Positions 36,006 through 47,794 of a DNA stretch of 64,000 bases are shown here, in pieces (position 1 is the stretch's first letter; every line of letters starts with the position of its first letter). Where the stretch lies: assembly GCA_022539475.1 (NCBI GenBank), contig VCMS01000194.1, positions 1 to 64,000 of the forward strand, written 5' to 3'. The translations under genes and the position numbers were made by a program. The stretch is from Gracilaria domingensis. Taxonomy: Eukaryota > Rhodophyta > Florideophyceae > Gracilariales > Gracilariaceae. The notes beneath the pieces are model-generated. The model was given only the letters and a program-made list of their open reading frames with translations, made no database searches and was not told the DNA's origin.

Positions 36006-38901
36006 TTAGAACGCCTTGGAAGAACTACGGCCACGTCCGCGACCACGACTGGTCCCGCGACCGCGTTCACGGCCACAAGAGGTACCGCGAGACGACGCGG
36101 AACCTCCACGACCAGAGGATACCGAGATAAGACCGGCGGAGCTTCCGTCTCCGCCACTAGCGGCGCTCGCTGGCGCACAACCACTTGGTAACGGAGTAGG
36201 GGCAGAAGGCCCCACTGGGGTGTCGCTGCTAACTACGGGCATGGTGTTCGCAGGACCAGTGGGTGAATGGAAGGAAGGCGGCAAGCTAGTTGAAGGGATA
36301 TCGCCAGAGGTCGGAGGAGGAGCAATACCGCTGGATGGCCCTGCAGCAAGGGTCTGACCAGGAGGTGCCCCAACTCCCGAAGGCCCAGGACCAGCAGGCG
36401 CCATCGGAGCACTGGACGACGACGGAAGTGGAGCCGAGCGGAAACCAGTTTGAAAACCACTTGGTGCTCCCGTCCCAGCACTGGCGGGAGGGAGAGAAGC
36501 GTTATGAGGACCAAGCGGTGTATGGAATGGTGCCGAAGGATCTGCACCAGGAGCTCCACCGGGCGGTTGATACGTTCCGAGACCACCAAAGCCTACCATC
36601 TGGGTTGCAGGCGCCTGAGACGCCGGGGCATATGGGTTGAAAATTTCCACAGGGGGTCGATGCAGGGGTGCATGGCCTTCCACGAGGTTGCTCAGCTGAC
36701 CGACATAGACAGTCACCTCACGGTAGAGAATACGCTGAAAGTAGTCGCGGAACTGCCGGAACTCGTTAGTGCGCCGCTCGTGGTAAGCAAGCACTGGAAG
36801 CAAGTTTGTCAAGGTATTCACCGCGGTAAGGATGTCGTTTGGACCAGGACGGTTGAAGCGCACCATCGACGCGTGGTTGAGACGCGCCAGAGCGCTCCTA
36901 ATCGCAACGCTATCACCATCTGGGGGTACCGGGTTTACCGGGAGCGACTGAAAACCAACGCGGAGAGGCCCATGGGTCCCCCGGCCGGAGGGATGCGCCG
37001 CGGCGTGAGCATTTAGAGAACCACTAGGGGTGGGAGCCGCCACACTGGTCGGAGGAGTGGCCTGTACGGGAGCCGACGGAGGTAGTGCTGGAGACTCATA
37101 GTTCTCGGCGGCCACCATCATGGTATCGTCGTCACCAAAAGGGTCCTCGCCGGCCACATGCTGGGGCTGCAGGGGCACGATGCTCTGTACTTCAGGGTCA
37201 TACACATCCCAATCTTGATGGTTTCCCCAATTGTGGTTACTCACAGCCGTGCGGTAGTTGTCGAGTTGCTGAGCAGTATATTTCGTACCCTCCTCAATGG
37301 CGGCAAGCCCCATCGCACGAATGTCTCCGATGACATCAGTCGGGATGTGGAAGATACGACCAACTGGTTGACTACCGCTGATGCCGACGATCTTGTCAGG
37401 ACAGCGGGTGTCCCAGGTCACACCTTCCACGGATGCCTGAAGGGCGAGAATCGCCACCATCACGGCCCATTCGCTTCGCGCGAGCGACCAAACGGCGTAC
37501 GCATTGTTCCTTTCGAGGACGGTGCTACTTCCAAATTACGCCAGAGCCGGAGGGGGTCGGCACCTCCAACCCCTGGCAAACCTCGTACTGGTCCCACCAA
37601 GACGGTCTGCTCACATACCACGACCGGCGGTTCTTGTCGCTCTGCGACCAGTATTCAACGTTTTGGAAGAGGTGCATCGTACGCGTACGACCATGACGGT
37701 GACGGACCCGGCTCTCCGCCATCGCATCGGTAGTACACCTGCCACGGTCTGTCCAGTAATTGGTGTTTAGAGGGCGTTCGAACGCCACGTAATCGAGATT
37801 GACCTCAAGGTGACCAGTTGGTTCGTCCAGACGGTGAAGAATGTCGACCAAGCGGCGGAAGTAATAGACCTACCCGTCGCATCGGATGAACAGGAGGTCC
37901 GACGGTATGGCCACTGTGATGTAGTAGAGAAACTTTGTGTGCCTCTGCCATGCGTGGAAGCACTGAGGACGACCAAATCGGTTTTGTTTTTCTTCCTGAC
38001 GAGGTGGTGGGGGAGCCATCGGCACTGCCTCCAACCGTCGACAATCCCAACGACCAATGGCGCTGTACTGCGAGAGTGCCGCATCGCGAGACCGCAAGGG
38101 ACAGAACGAGGAGCTGATGTGAAACGGCCAGTTCCCAAGAGCGACCATTTTGGCAGAGATGTCGGCAAACCGAGCGCGATAATGGGCGTGTGGCTGCCCG
38201 TGCCTCCTATTCAGGTCCTGAAGGGTGAGCTTCTGAGCCTTCACCGTTCCGGCGACCGCCAAGGGGTTGATGTCGCTGGGACCAGCAGCGGCGGCATAAG
38301 GATCATAGCCGCCCCCCCGACCATATGGATCTTGACGCGCTCGCGTGCTAGACTGAGTGGTCGGTTTGAAGATACCGCCGCCACGCCCGCAGGCTACCCC
38401 AAAGGTCTTCCCGGACATCTTCGACGCAGCGAGAACCTCTCGAACCGAGCGGATGGTGTGTGGAGACGGAGATACCTCAGAGGTGGAGCCGCCCCTTATA
38501 CGGTCATGATGGAGCTCTTCGCGCGCCACGAGGGTCTCGGCTTTCGGAGCGTCGGCGCCCGATGGAAGCGAAACACGGGTACCGGTTTGGGATAGGCCAC
38601 GGCGACGCGGGGACTGCACCAACTGGTAATCGAGCGCATAGGGAGCGCCTGCATCGGAAGGGCGCCCCACAGCGGTCAGGACGGGGGACACGCAGGCGTC
38701 ATTCTCGTCGACGCGGCGCTCGAATGTCATAGAACACCGCGTAGGGGAGGTCCACCAATCACCCATGAGGTCAAGGTTGTGCAGCGGAAACGCCACGGAG
38801 AAAGGCGACCAAGGCGGTAAGAGATGCAAAGCGCACAACCTCGACGGAGCGAACCGACACGGAGGCGCTGTTTCCGAACCAGGAATTTCCTTGGAGGTCA
38901 A
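36006..38901 (-). pseudogene. E3 antisense reading block
   Basis: Between the chromodomain and the 3' LTR, the strand opposite to gag-pol carries long protein-like text (36006-37463, 37525-37851 and 37870-38901). The last part read is Pro/Ala/Gly-rich and ends in RG repeats (CGRERGRGTSRGRGRG), as in RNA-binding RGG boxes. Around 37415-37500 it has the motif W-x-L-x3-EWA-x4-A-x-L-x3-A-x6-W, which occurs gap-free in the antisense block of E2. Weaker shared words (Y..A..G..PLAV) lie further upstream. Family and function unknown; antisense genes at this position are known in some plant Ty3/Gypsy elements. The block is broken, and E2 is inserted just beyond its 5' side. Confidence 0.65.
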
Positions 38902-39123
38902 TGCGAGCAGTTGCCCGACGAAACCTAGCCATCAGTCAACACTTGGAAGTAGCAACCCGCGGAGGGAGGTACCACTGGGGGATGGAGGTGCAGCCAAAAG
39001 CCGACGATGGGAAGAAGAGACGGACGACCAATAAGTACACTCGGCGCCGAATCCAACGCCGCCAAAGGGGGTGAGGAGCCAATGGGTCGCTCGGACGAGC
39101 CACTGTGGGCGAAGACACCAAAA

Positions 39124-39128
39124 GGTGG
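39124..39128. repeat. E2 target-site duplication, left
   Basis: GGTGG, identical to 51083-51087. Confidence 0.9.
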
Positions 39129-40101
39129 TGTGGGGCAAACTCGGAAGAGTGAAACCCACCAGACTGTCCGAAGTTCCGCTCTCGTGAGAGATGGCAGACC
39201 AGTGACAGAGCCCTCTGTACCACCGTAACTCGGTTGTAAGGCCGAAGTGGCAACTGGCTATACCTACAGAGGTGCTAGGCCACGTGGTGAGGAAACGATG
39301 AGAAACTCCAGAGATGGGGTGGTATCGGCAACGATGAAACACGATTAACGACAGGTGTAGTCCCGAGAGGGAAAGCAACAGAAAACAACAACCAAACAAC
39401 ACCCACACGCGACCGGTAGGGCCTCCTCGGCACTGTGCCCGGAGCGGGGCGAGATCCTCCAACGGTAATGCACGGGTTTCCGTAAACACGGCAAAACTCT
39501 ATACAGAGTCGGATCACTTCGTAATCTAGTCTATACCTCCTCGGTACGACCCTCAGGTCCCGACATCAACGACAGATGTTCCTCAAAGGTACCGAGAGGG
39601 TAGGACCACCGTAACCAGACGTGGCTATACTCGCGAGAGTGATAACCCACGTAGGCGGTTGGCGCCAGAGCCTCACTCGTGTAGAGTCCACTCAGGAGAG
39701 CGCTACTCGACAAAGAGTTCACTTAGAAGTGCTCGGGTTGACTCTACAAAGGTGCTCGCGACGACGAGGTCGAGCTCACCTAAGTAGGTCTAAACTAACT
39801 ATGTACACGTGGTGCACACCCGCAGGGGTCCGTACACGTGGCTAGCCCAGTGTCAGGCACCTCAGGTGCACTACCTATTGTCCCGTAATATGCACACACA
39901 CGGTGGTGTAGTACACGCGTCCACCTAGCGGTATTGGCCAGCAATGGCAACCCTGATTACAGGTAACTGTGGGAAAGCCATTCCAAAAGTAACCGCCAAA
40001 ATTGGGTCCAACTCATAACTCTTCGAGTGCATCCTCGTATCACTCCCCTGAGTATATGAGGCGCATCATCCTGATAACCACGCAAATTGCGTTGCTCTAC
40101 A
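39129..40101 (-). repeat. E2 3' LTR
   Basis: 973 bp. The plus strand reads TGTGGGGCAAACTCGG to GCGTTGCTCTACA. The inner part shares a block with the E4 LTR (GTGCTCGCGACG ... AAGTAGGTCTAA). Confidence 0.95.
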
Positions 40102-40102
40102 T

Positions 40103-40116
40103 CTCCCCCTCCTTAG
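40103..40116 (-). promoter_or_regulatory. E2 3' polypurine tract
   Basis: On the minus strand CTAAGGAGGGGGAG runs up to the 3' LTR, the usual start of plus-strand DNA synthesis. Exact copies occur at 43675-43688 and 46807-46820. Confidence 0.75.
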
Positions 40117-40144
40117 AGCCGAGAACGACTTCGAGGCTGAAGTT

Positions 40145-42034
40145 TTGTGCGAAACGCAAGTACGTAAATACGTCACAGTCATGAGCGGTACCAACTCCTT
40201 GGTTTCTATATCTCGCAAGCGCGATACACACTCAAGCAAACAGAGTATTCAAATATCCGAACTCGATCACAGTACATCATCTGTCATTCCGATGAACCCG
40301 AATCAGTTTCCTCATCACCCGACGCGTCAAGCGAGCGCGTCGAACTACCCTCAGCCGGGTTCTGCGACGGCTCCACTGCCTCAGTCTCAACCCATAGTCC
40401 CGGTGAACGTTCCGTTATGGAATTCAGCGCAAGCGATGCCGCTGATGGCGAACCAAGCTGGTTGGATATCGAGGGAATCTCTCGCAGTACGCGATCCACT
40501 CCGTGATGGGTTTGCGTTCAGCCGTGCACCGTGGTTTCATCCGGTAGCTGTTAACGATGACACTCTTCTGGAGTCGTATGCCGAAAACGGCTTCCTACCG
40601 GGCGGTCTGCCGTTAGCGGTAGTGCAATCCCCAGAATGGAAAGTTCGTATAGCGATCGACCCGATGCTCCTCCGATACGATACCCGCGAAGGTGAGAACC
40701 TGAACAACGCGCGCGCGGAACACGCGAAGTTGGCGTACACGAGACTCAGTCGAGTGCACCTCGAGCACCTGGTTCCACCGTCATATGGGTTCGATACTCC
40801 GTTCTACCGTACTTTCGGTGAAGTCTGATATGGAGACAACTTGGCGACGTTCGACCATGCGCGGTACGCTGGCGATGGCCCGACCACATCGAGGTTGATG
40901 TTGTGCTGGAATCGGCCCGTACTCCGAGCGGAGTTCCGTTATCTTCGCAAGAACGCTTCCCAGGGTGGGTTCGTCAACCGCATTCGGTTTGAGGGGAAAG
41001 CTCGTTCCCGTCATGGGTATCTGATTCCGTATCCGAATATCGAGACCGAGAGGTACAGAGCGCAGGCCTTTGTTGGACGGTTCCCTCCTCTACCAGATTG
41101 GTGGCGTGATGTGGAGGTACCCAAAGGGTGTTTTGCAGAACTGCCTCCGTGCTTGAGTTACATCGGTTCCCGATTGATCAACGATCCGCATTCAGGATGG
41201 TGGGGTCTCGTAGCCGGCGAGTGGGCGGCACGAGTAGCAGCGTTTCTTCTCTGGGAGGCTTACGACAACTACCGTGTTTGGTATATTCCGCCGATGCTTC
41301 GCAGCATTATCCGCTCGCTGGATTTGCACACTCCCTTGGGGTCCGAAGAGAACGTGGATGAGATCCATTACATCTTGGATGTTATCGATGGAATCGATTA
41401 GGAAACGGTGCCCCGTTCGCAACGCGGGAAAGGTCCTCGTCGTCACTACGACCGCTCACCCGGTAGGAGACATCCCACAGCAGGAGATTTCGTGTATTAC
41501 GACCCATGGGAGGGTACGATGACGACTAGCGCGTATGGCGAGTGGGCAGCGAACCAGCCACGGTCGATTCCAGACAGTCACTCCGTTGGGTTCATGTTCA
41601 GTGACAACTGGGTCGCCCCAGTGGATCTGGATGATCCGAACATGGATACTGGTGGAGAGACGGCGGGAGCACTCGTCGAGATGGACCAGGAGTTGGTGAA
41701 CGACCTACCGGCGGCGAATCAGGTGTTGCAAGCCAGCGGCGGGGTACCCCAGGCTCCTGTGGGTTGGAATGTTCCGACTCAAGCTAGTGTTCTGGTGGTG
41801 GGTCCGGCCCCTGTAGCGGCTACCGTTCCTTCGGTCCTTCCGGCCCCGACAGCTCCGGTCGCTCCGGGAGATTCTCCGGCGAACATCGCGATGTTGCGCG
41901 CCAGTCTCCAGAACGCTGGAATTATCGTGCCCGATCATCTCACCACTATGGCAGGGATACTGGCTTACGCCGTTCCGCACCCTTCGCAGGGTCCCTCCGG
42001 TAGCGGCGGTGCCGGTCCCTCATCGGGGGTGTAA
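40145..42034 (+). pseudogene. E2 antisense reading block
   Basis: The plus strand, opposite to gag-pol, carries three protein-like segments (40145-40828, 40841-41401 and 41408-42034) between the 3' LTR and the chromodomain. The middle one is Trp/Tyr/Arg-rich and well structured, with LPDWWRDVEVPKG and, at about 41197-41282, W-x-L-x3-EWA-x4-A-x-L-x3-A-x6-W shared without gaps with E3. The last segment is Pro/Ala/Val-rich with Gly/Ser at the end. I recognise no known family. Conserved place, orientation and motif in two elements argue for a real antisense gene. It may be spliced or lightly broken. Confidence 0.7.
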
Positions 42035-42403
42035 GATGACCAGCAGGGCTGGAGGACGTGGTCCTTAGTATAAGACAGAAACAGTAAAACCATCTAGTGG
42101 TAACTTTCCCTTCACCCTTTTGCCTGTTCTCCACGAACTTGATCGATCTTCGATTACTTCTTCACTCACACTGTGTTCAAGTGTACTTCACTTCTTTGGT
42201 GCTTCTTCTACTCTAACCGTTTTAAATCGGTACAACCGGCATTTCGGTATGCTCTTCTTTCTTTCTTCTCATTTCCTCTAGTTCAGTCTTCACCGCTTCA
42301 TTGGTCTTCTTCCTTCATTCATCCCCACACAGAAGGGGTCAACTCTCCATTCTGAGTCTTCCGCATCGCGGTATAGTTGAAAGCTCCTCACCGGGAACGG
42401 TTC
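42035..42403. other. E2 spacer between antisense block and chromodomain
   Basis: Non-coding-looking, TTCTTT-rich on the plus strand. If the antisense block is transcribed, its 3' untranslated region would lie here. No further motif. Confidence 0.4.
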
Positions 42404-42757
42404 TTATCCCACCTGGGCTTGGTCCAGGTTGGACGGCAAGGCTGACCGAGTGCGACGGTGGTATGAAACGATCTTCGACCTAGGTAGGTGCTCGACCGGC
42501 TCCATGGTGTCCTCCTCGGCGGAGTAGCCATAACATCGCACTTGGTACAGTACCGTCCCATCGGGGTCTACAACATGACGTACGATACGTTCGATCACGT
42601 ATTCCTGCGGGTACACCTCGGTGTTTGACTGCTCTCCTTCACCCATTGTGGTTTCGTACCTTCGAGGGTGGCGAGGTGGTGGCCGGCTAACCTCTAGAGG
42701 GGTTCCTCTTGGACTTAACCAGTCACGACTCACTAGGAGTTCCTCGCTGCGCGACAA
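42404..42757 (-). pseudogene. E2 chromodomain
   Basis: EYVIERIVRHVV...YQVRCYGYSAEEDTMEPVEHL is a typical chromodomain with the aromatic cage region and the DTxEP turn. It is the C-terminal module of chromovirus integrases and targets methylated chromatin. It lies at the end of pol, 3' of the Ser/Pro linker. Confidence 0.8.
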
Positions 42758-43533
42758 CTACAACTTACGCCAGGAGCGTCCAATCTTCAACCTGAAAGAT
42801 TCTTCTTGAAGTACTCTCCTTCTTGAGTCTGACGAGCTTCGGCTCGTTTTGGTTGAGCTTCCGACCGTCCAAAGGTAGCTTCGGGATTCTGAGCTCCCTC
42901 TTGCTATCCAGAAGGATCTTCCGTGCGACGGAGAACGGGCAGGGTCTCGCTCGTGCGCCATGGAGGTGGATTGACCAATCACGGTGCATATCGTGGCCTT
43001 CTGGTTGGCCAGGCGATGGCACGTGTGAGCCACGAGTTACCCTAACAGGTGTCCGTTCGCCTACGGTTGGCGACCGTACATCGTTCACCGTGCGCGTGTG
43101 GTACTCGCGCACGCGACTTACTGTCAGCAGTTCCCCGCGTCGGCGGTGCTTTCCATACGTCACCACGTCACACAACGTGTTACTCTCTACTTGGGTGTGT
43201 CATGAGTCCTCTGCCACGCGGCGTGGGTGCACCATCGATGGTTTCCAAACTCGTACTTCGTACTTCACCTTTCCAAGGTCGTTTTCCCAAATAATACGCG
43301 GGTAAGTACGACTTCTCGTTTCCTCATACCACGGCGTGGTTAACACCGGTCGGTAACATTGAGCTGATCTACCGCTTGTGGTTCTGCGTTCTCCGGGAAG
43401 CCCGGGTCTACAGATACTGTCTTCTCCGCTCTGCGGGTGGTGACCTCACTCAGTTGTGGTGTTCCCGACGGGGTTACGTTATCCACAGCGGTGTGTACCC
43501 CCTGGGTGGGTCGTGTCGTTTCCAGCGCATTGC

Positions 43534-46500
43534 TCAACGAACTCGACGGAGTATCACCACGAGGTACAGCGCCTCGCGCACCACAACGCTATCGGTAGAG
43601 ACCGCGAGATTGGTTGCGGTACCTTGCGACACAGTGTGACCGTGCGACGCCGGTGTAACGGGTTCCGTACTTTCCTCCCCCTCCTTAGGGGGTGGCACGG
43701 GAGCCACGACGTCCGGTGGGGGGTCAACTCTAGTTGAGTTTTCCTCTTCATCTCCCGCAACGGGTTGTGCTACCCGCGTGGGTGATTCTGACTTCGGTAG
43801 ATCCGATAAGCCGCGATCAGGGCGGAGAGTCGCAGGGCGGGAAGATACGACCTGTTCGTCCCCTGTAGCTTCACCCAGTTGAGTGTTAACGTGAACGTAG
43901 GGTGGTGGGGCCAGCGCGACACGGTCTAACGATATCCGTTCGTGGAGATTATTGATATCCAATACTACGGTATCGTCCGTGACGGAAATAACCTTGTAGG
44001 GTCCTTCCGCGATAGGCGAGAGCTTGTGGCGGCGTTCCTTCTCCGGATTATAGTATTCTTTGCGGAGAAATACCATATCGTCTGGTTTGACCTTTGGTAA
44101 TGGGGTCTTAACCTTCGCATCGAAGTTGCGCTTATAAGCGGCCGGCGCCTTATCCATCGCTGTGCGAGCGACCGGTACCATTTTTGTTAACCAATCCTTC
44201 CAAGCGTTCCTGTATAACCCAATAGACGGGTACGTAGAAAGCGTTTCTTGAGCCTCGATTGCAACCGGTGGCGGTACTCTTGACAATACCAACTCAAAAG
44301 GTGCTAGCTTCGTTACCCGGTGGACTTGGGTGTTGTACGCATACGTAATAGCGTCCGTATATAAATCCCAATCCTTAGGATGATCTGCCACATAAGATCT
44401 TAATGCATTCAGCATGGTACGGTTAAATCGTTCTACCTGACCATTTGTTTGGGGGTGGTAGGTGGTCGTAAATAGATTCTTGACACTCAAGATCCGACAG
44501 ACGTCCTGGAAAAACTTCGACGTGAACTATGAACCGTTATCTGATAATAGATGAACCGGTGGACCGTACACAAAGACCCAGTGGGTGACAAAAGCTTGTG
44601 CAACCACGGTGGCCGTAATCCGTTTCAGCGGGACTGTCCGTACCAACTTAGAGAACCGATCGGTGATAACCAGAAGGTATCGATTACCTCTTGCGGTTCT
44701 GATCAATTCACCTAAGATATCGATAGCGATAAACTCCAAAGGAGACCGTGCTGGGAACAGCGTTAACTTCTTCGAGTACTTACGAAGTTTCACGTTATTC
44801 TTAGCGCACTCGGTGCAAGAGCGTCGTACTGCGTAGCAGTCCAATGCCATTGACGGCCAGTAGAAATCCCTACGCAGGGTCAAGAATAGTTTTTGACCTC
44901 CTGGGTGGGCTCCTACCTTCACATAGTGTGTCATGACCAACACACGGTTTTGCAGCGAGTATGGGACCACAATTTGGGTATACGCTTCAACCAACCTAAC
45001 CAGATACCCCTGATCGTTAACCTGAAAAGGTATACGATCTCCTCCATTGAGACGAGCGCGAATTCGCGTACAAAACTCATCCGTTTGCTGTTCTCGGACC
45101 ATCTCCTCGGGAGTGATGGGTACAAAAGATCCAGTCAAGGGATCCAACTTCTCAGAAGTGAGCAGGATGTCGTCACAGATGTCATCCGACAAAGATTCGA
45201 CCCAACCTGCTTGTTCTTCCACCATAAAGCATGGTATGTCCAGATCGTCAACTGGTGCCGCTTCTGCATTTGTTCCCAAGCGGGGGAGTGCATCTGCCTG
45301 CAGATTCAACGTTCCTTTTTTGTACGTAACTGTGAAATCGAACTCCGATAACCTCAAGCGCCAACGCATCAAGCGTCCTGATGGTTCCGAGAATTCCATG
45401 AGCCATCGGAGACATGAGTGGTCCGTATGTACCGTAAAATGGTTGCCCATAAGATATGGCCTCAGTGTAGTTAGAGCCCATACAACGGCTAAGCACTCTT
45501 TCTCCGAAACTGAGTAGTTACGTTCGTGTACGTTCAAGGATCGCGACCAGTATCCAATTGAATGTCTCACGCCGTCTTCCGTGACCTGAAACAGGGCGCA
45601 ACCAACCTGGTGTGCACTGGCGTCAGTTTCTACTTCGAATGGAAGTCCTAGCTTAGGCAAAGCCAAGATTGGCGGTGACGTTACTGCGTCAATTAATGCC
45701 GAAAAGGCAGACGCTTCCGCGTCGCCTAGGGGTTCTAGTTGAACTGGTTGACCTTTTCTCAAAAGGTGGTTAAGGGGGGTCGCAATATCTGCGAAGTTCG
45801 GGACAAAACGCCGATATACATTACAAAGACCCAGAAAACTGCGGAGTTTCGTTTGTGTCGTAGGGCGTTTCGCTTCCTTCAGCGACTTCACGCGAACTGC
45901 GTCAACTGAGAGCTGTCCAGGTCGAATGATATGCCCTAGGTATTTGACCGAATCTGTGAAGAACTCGCACTTCCTGAGTTTCAGCGTAATGCCCGCGTCC
46001 TTGAGGACTCTCATGACGTCCCGGACGTGTGTTAAGTGGTCATCAACGTTATCGGAGGACACGATGATATCGTCAAGATACACCAAGCAGGTCTTCCACT
46101 TGAATCGAGCCAAGAGGATATCGATAGCACGTTGAAACGTAGCCGGTGCGTTGGTTAATCCGAACGGCATTCGTTTAAACCGGTACAAACCTTGGTGGCA
46201 CACAAAAGCAGTTTTGTCCTTATCCTTTTCACGGATCGGAACTTGCCAGTATCCCCAATTGGCATCCAAGGCGGTGAACACTGTAGCACTCCCAAGCGAG
46301 TCAATGTATTCGTCCATCCTGGGTATGGGATAAACGTCTTTGACGGTGACCGAATTTAGACGACGGTAATCGATACAGAATCGCCATGATCCGTCCGCTT
46401 TTGGAACTAGCATCACGGGTGAGGCCCAAGCGGATTGAGCCGCCTCTATGACGCCAGCGCGTAACATCTTCTCAACCTGAGATTGCTCTTCTTCCCTAGC

Positions 46501-47750
46501 TTTGGGACCAGCCCGGTATGGGTGTTGGGAAATGGGGCTAGTACCTGGAAGTAGGTCAATACGGTGTTCCGTGATTCCAATTGTCCCGAGGGATCCATCC
46601 CACATGGGTGTGAACTCCCTCAACATTTCTCTTAGCTTACCTCTATGAGATTCAGGTACATGATCAAAATTCAACTGTTCCAGTTCCTTGACAGGGTCTG
46701 TATCTTCCGTTCCTGGTGGCAACGCTTTACCCTCGGTGGGTGCCATCGATTCGGTAACTTCGCTCGCCGGGGTAACCGATGCGGTAAAAGCGGTTTCCGC
46801 TGATCCCTCCCCCTCCTTAGCATCGGTTATACCGAGAACATCCGCAACGGGTATCCTCGTCGGTACGATAGCAGCAGGGTGTGGGAGAGTGGTACCAAGG
46901 ATTTGGTTTTTAGCTAACCACTGTCGGGTTGTGCCAAAGTGGGCGACCAAAACTCTGAATGGTTTGTCGGGTTCCACCGAGATTACCCCGTTCGCCAAAG
47001 CGAGTTGCTTCTGATCATACAATGATGGCAATGGTTGTACCACACGTAGACCAGACTGCTTAGTAGTTATGGTGACCCAAACTTAGGATTGCGCAGGGAT
47101 TGCGATGGCATGAGCCACATGGAGCTTAGATGGTACCGGGTCGACGGTTGGAACTTCCTGTGCAGCAGGGAGCGGGACGCGCTTGCGTGTAGCTCTCTTT
47201 AGCGGTTTCCTTACAATCGGTATTTCGGAACCATCATCCATGGTAACAACTCGAGCTCGAGGTCGAATCGCTTCAACAAAACGATCACAAAAGTCACAAC
47301 CGAGTATCACCGGTGCGGCAATGCTTTTGCAAACCGTGAAATCCACTTTAACCATACAGGTTCCTAATCGTACCATGAGAGGGTTATGTACCGAAGAGTA
47401 CGCAACGGGTTATTGTTGGCATCCGCGATGTCCAAACCTGGACCATGACGAATTTCATCCCGTAGCGCGGGTGGCACCAACTCAAGGTGAATCAGGTTCG
47501 GTGCAGCTCCTGTATCCAACACAGACAACTGTCGAACCATGAACTGGTTAGACAAGCCAAGATCGGCATAAACTTTGTAGTTTCTCTTGGCCATCACAAG
47601 AACTCTTTCCGGAATACGGAGATTACGGGACCGTATCCACGGACGACGTAGAACCGAAAGGTGTTCTGAGCTCACGTCAGTTGTAGCCGCTATCCTTGAA
47701 AGGATTCTAACAGCTGGGGAGCGAAGCTGTGACGCCTCGGGCGCCTTCAA
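43534..47750 (-). CDS. E2 pol (protease, RT, RNase H, integrase)
   Basis: Protease with LDTGAAPN near 47505. RT with FCIDYRRLN and YLDDIIVSS near 46080. RNase H has GYWSRSLNVHERNYSVSEKE near 45520. Integrase has an HPGGQK zinc-finger part, ILGELIRTARGNRYLLVITD near 44690, LLSDNGS near 44540 and a YHPQTNGQVERFNRTM core near 44440. A Ser/Pro linker leads to the chromodomain. All expected catalytic motifs of the family are visible. One or two breaks. Confidence 0.9.
43675..43688 (-). promoter_or_regulatory. E2 internal polypurine tract, post-integrase
   Basis: The same 14-base purine tract as the 3' tract, coding PPKEGEE in the pol frame. Confidence 0.55.
46807..46820 (-). promoter_or_regulatory. 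E2 internal polypurine tract, protease/RT side
   Basis: A third exact copy of the 14-base tract, coding DAKEGEG; E3 has it at the equivalent place. Confidence 0.55.
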
Positions 47751-47794
47751 CTTCGGCTCGCAAGGCGCCCCTCCCGTAGGGGAAACTCCCGAAG

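Noticed and set aside
36016-38595. Plus-strand frames opposite the E3 antisense block
   Set aside because: Low-complexity shadow text. The minus-strand reading is the one sharing motifs with E2.
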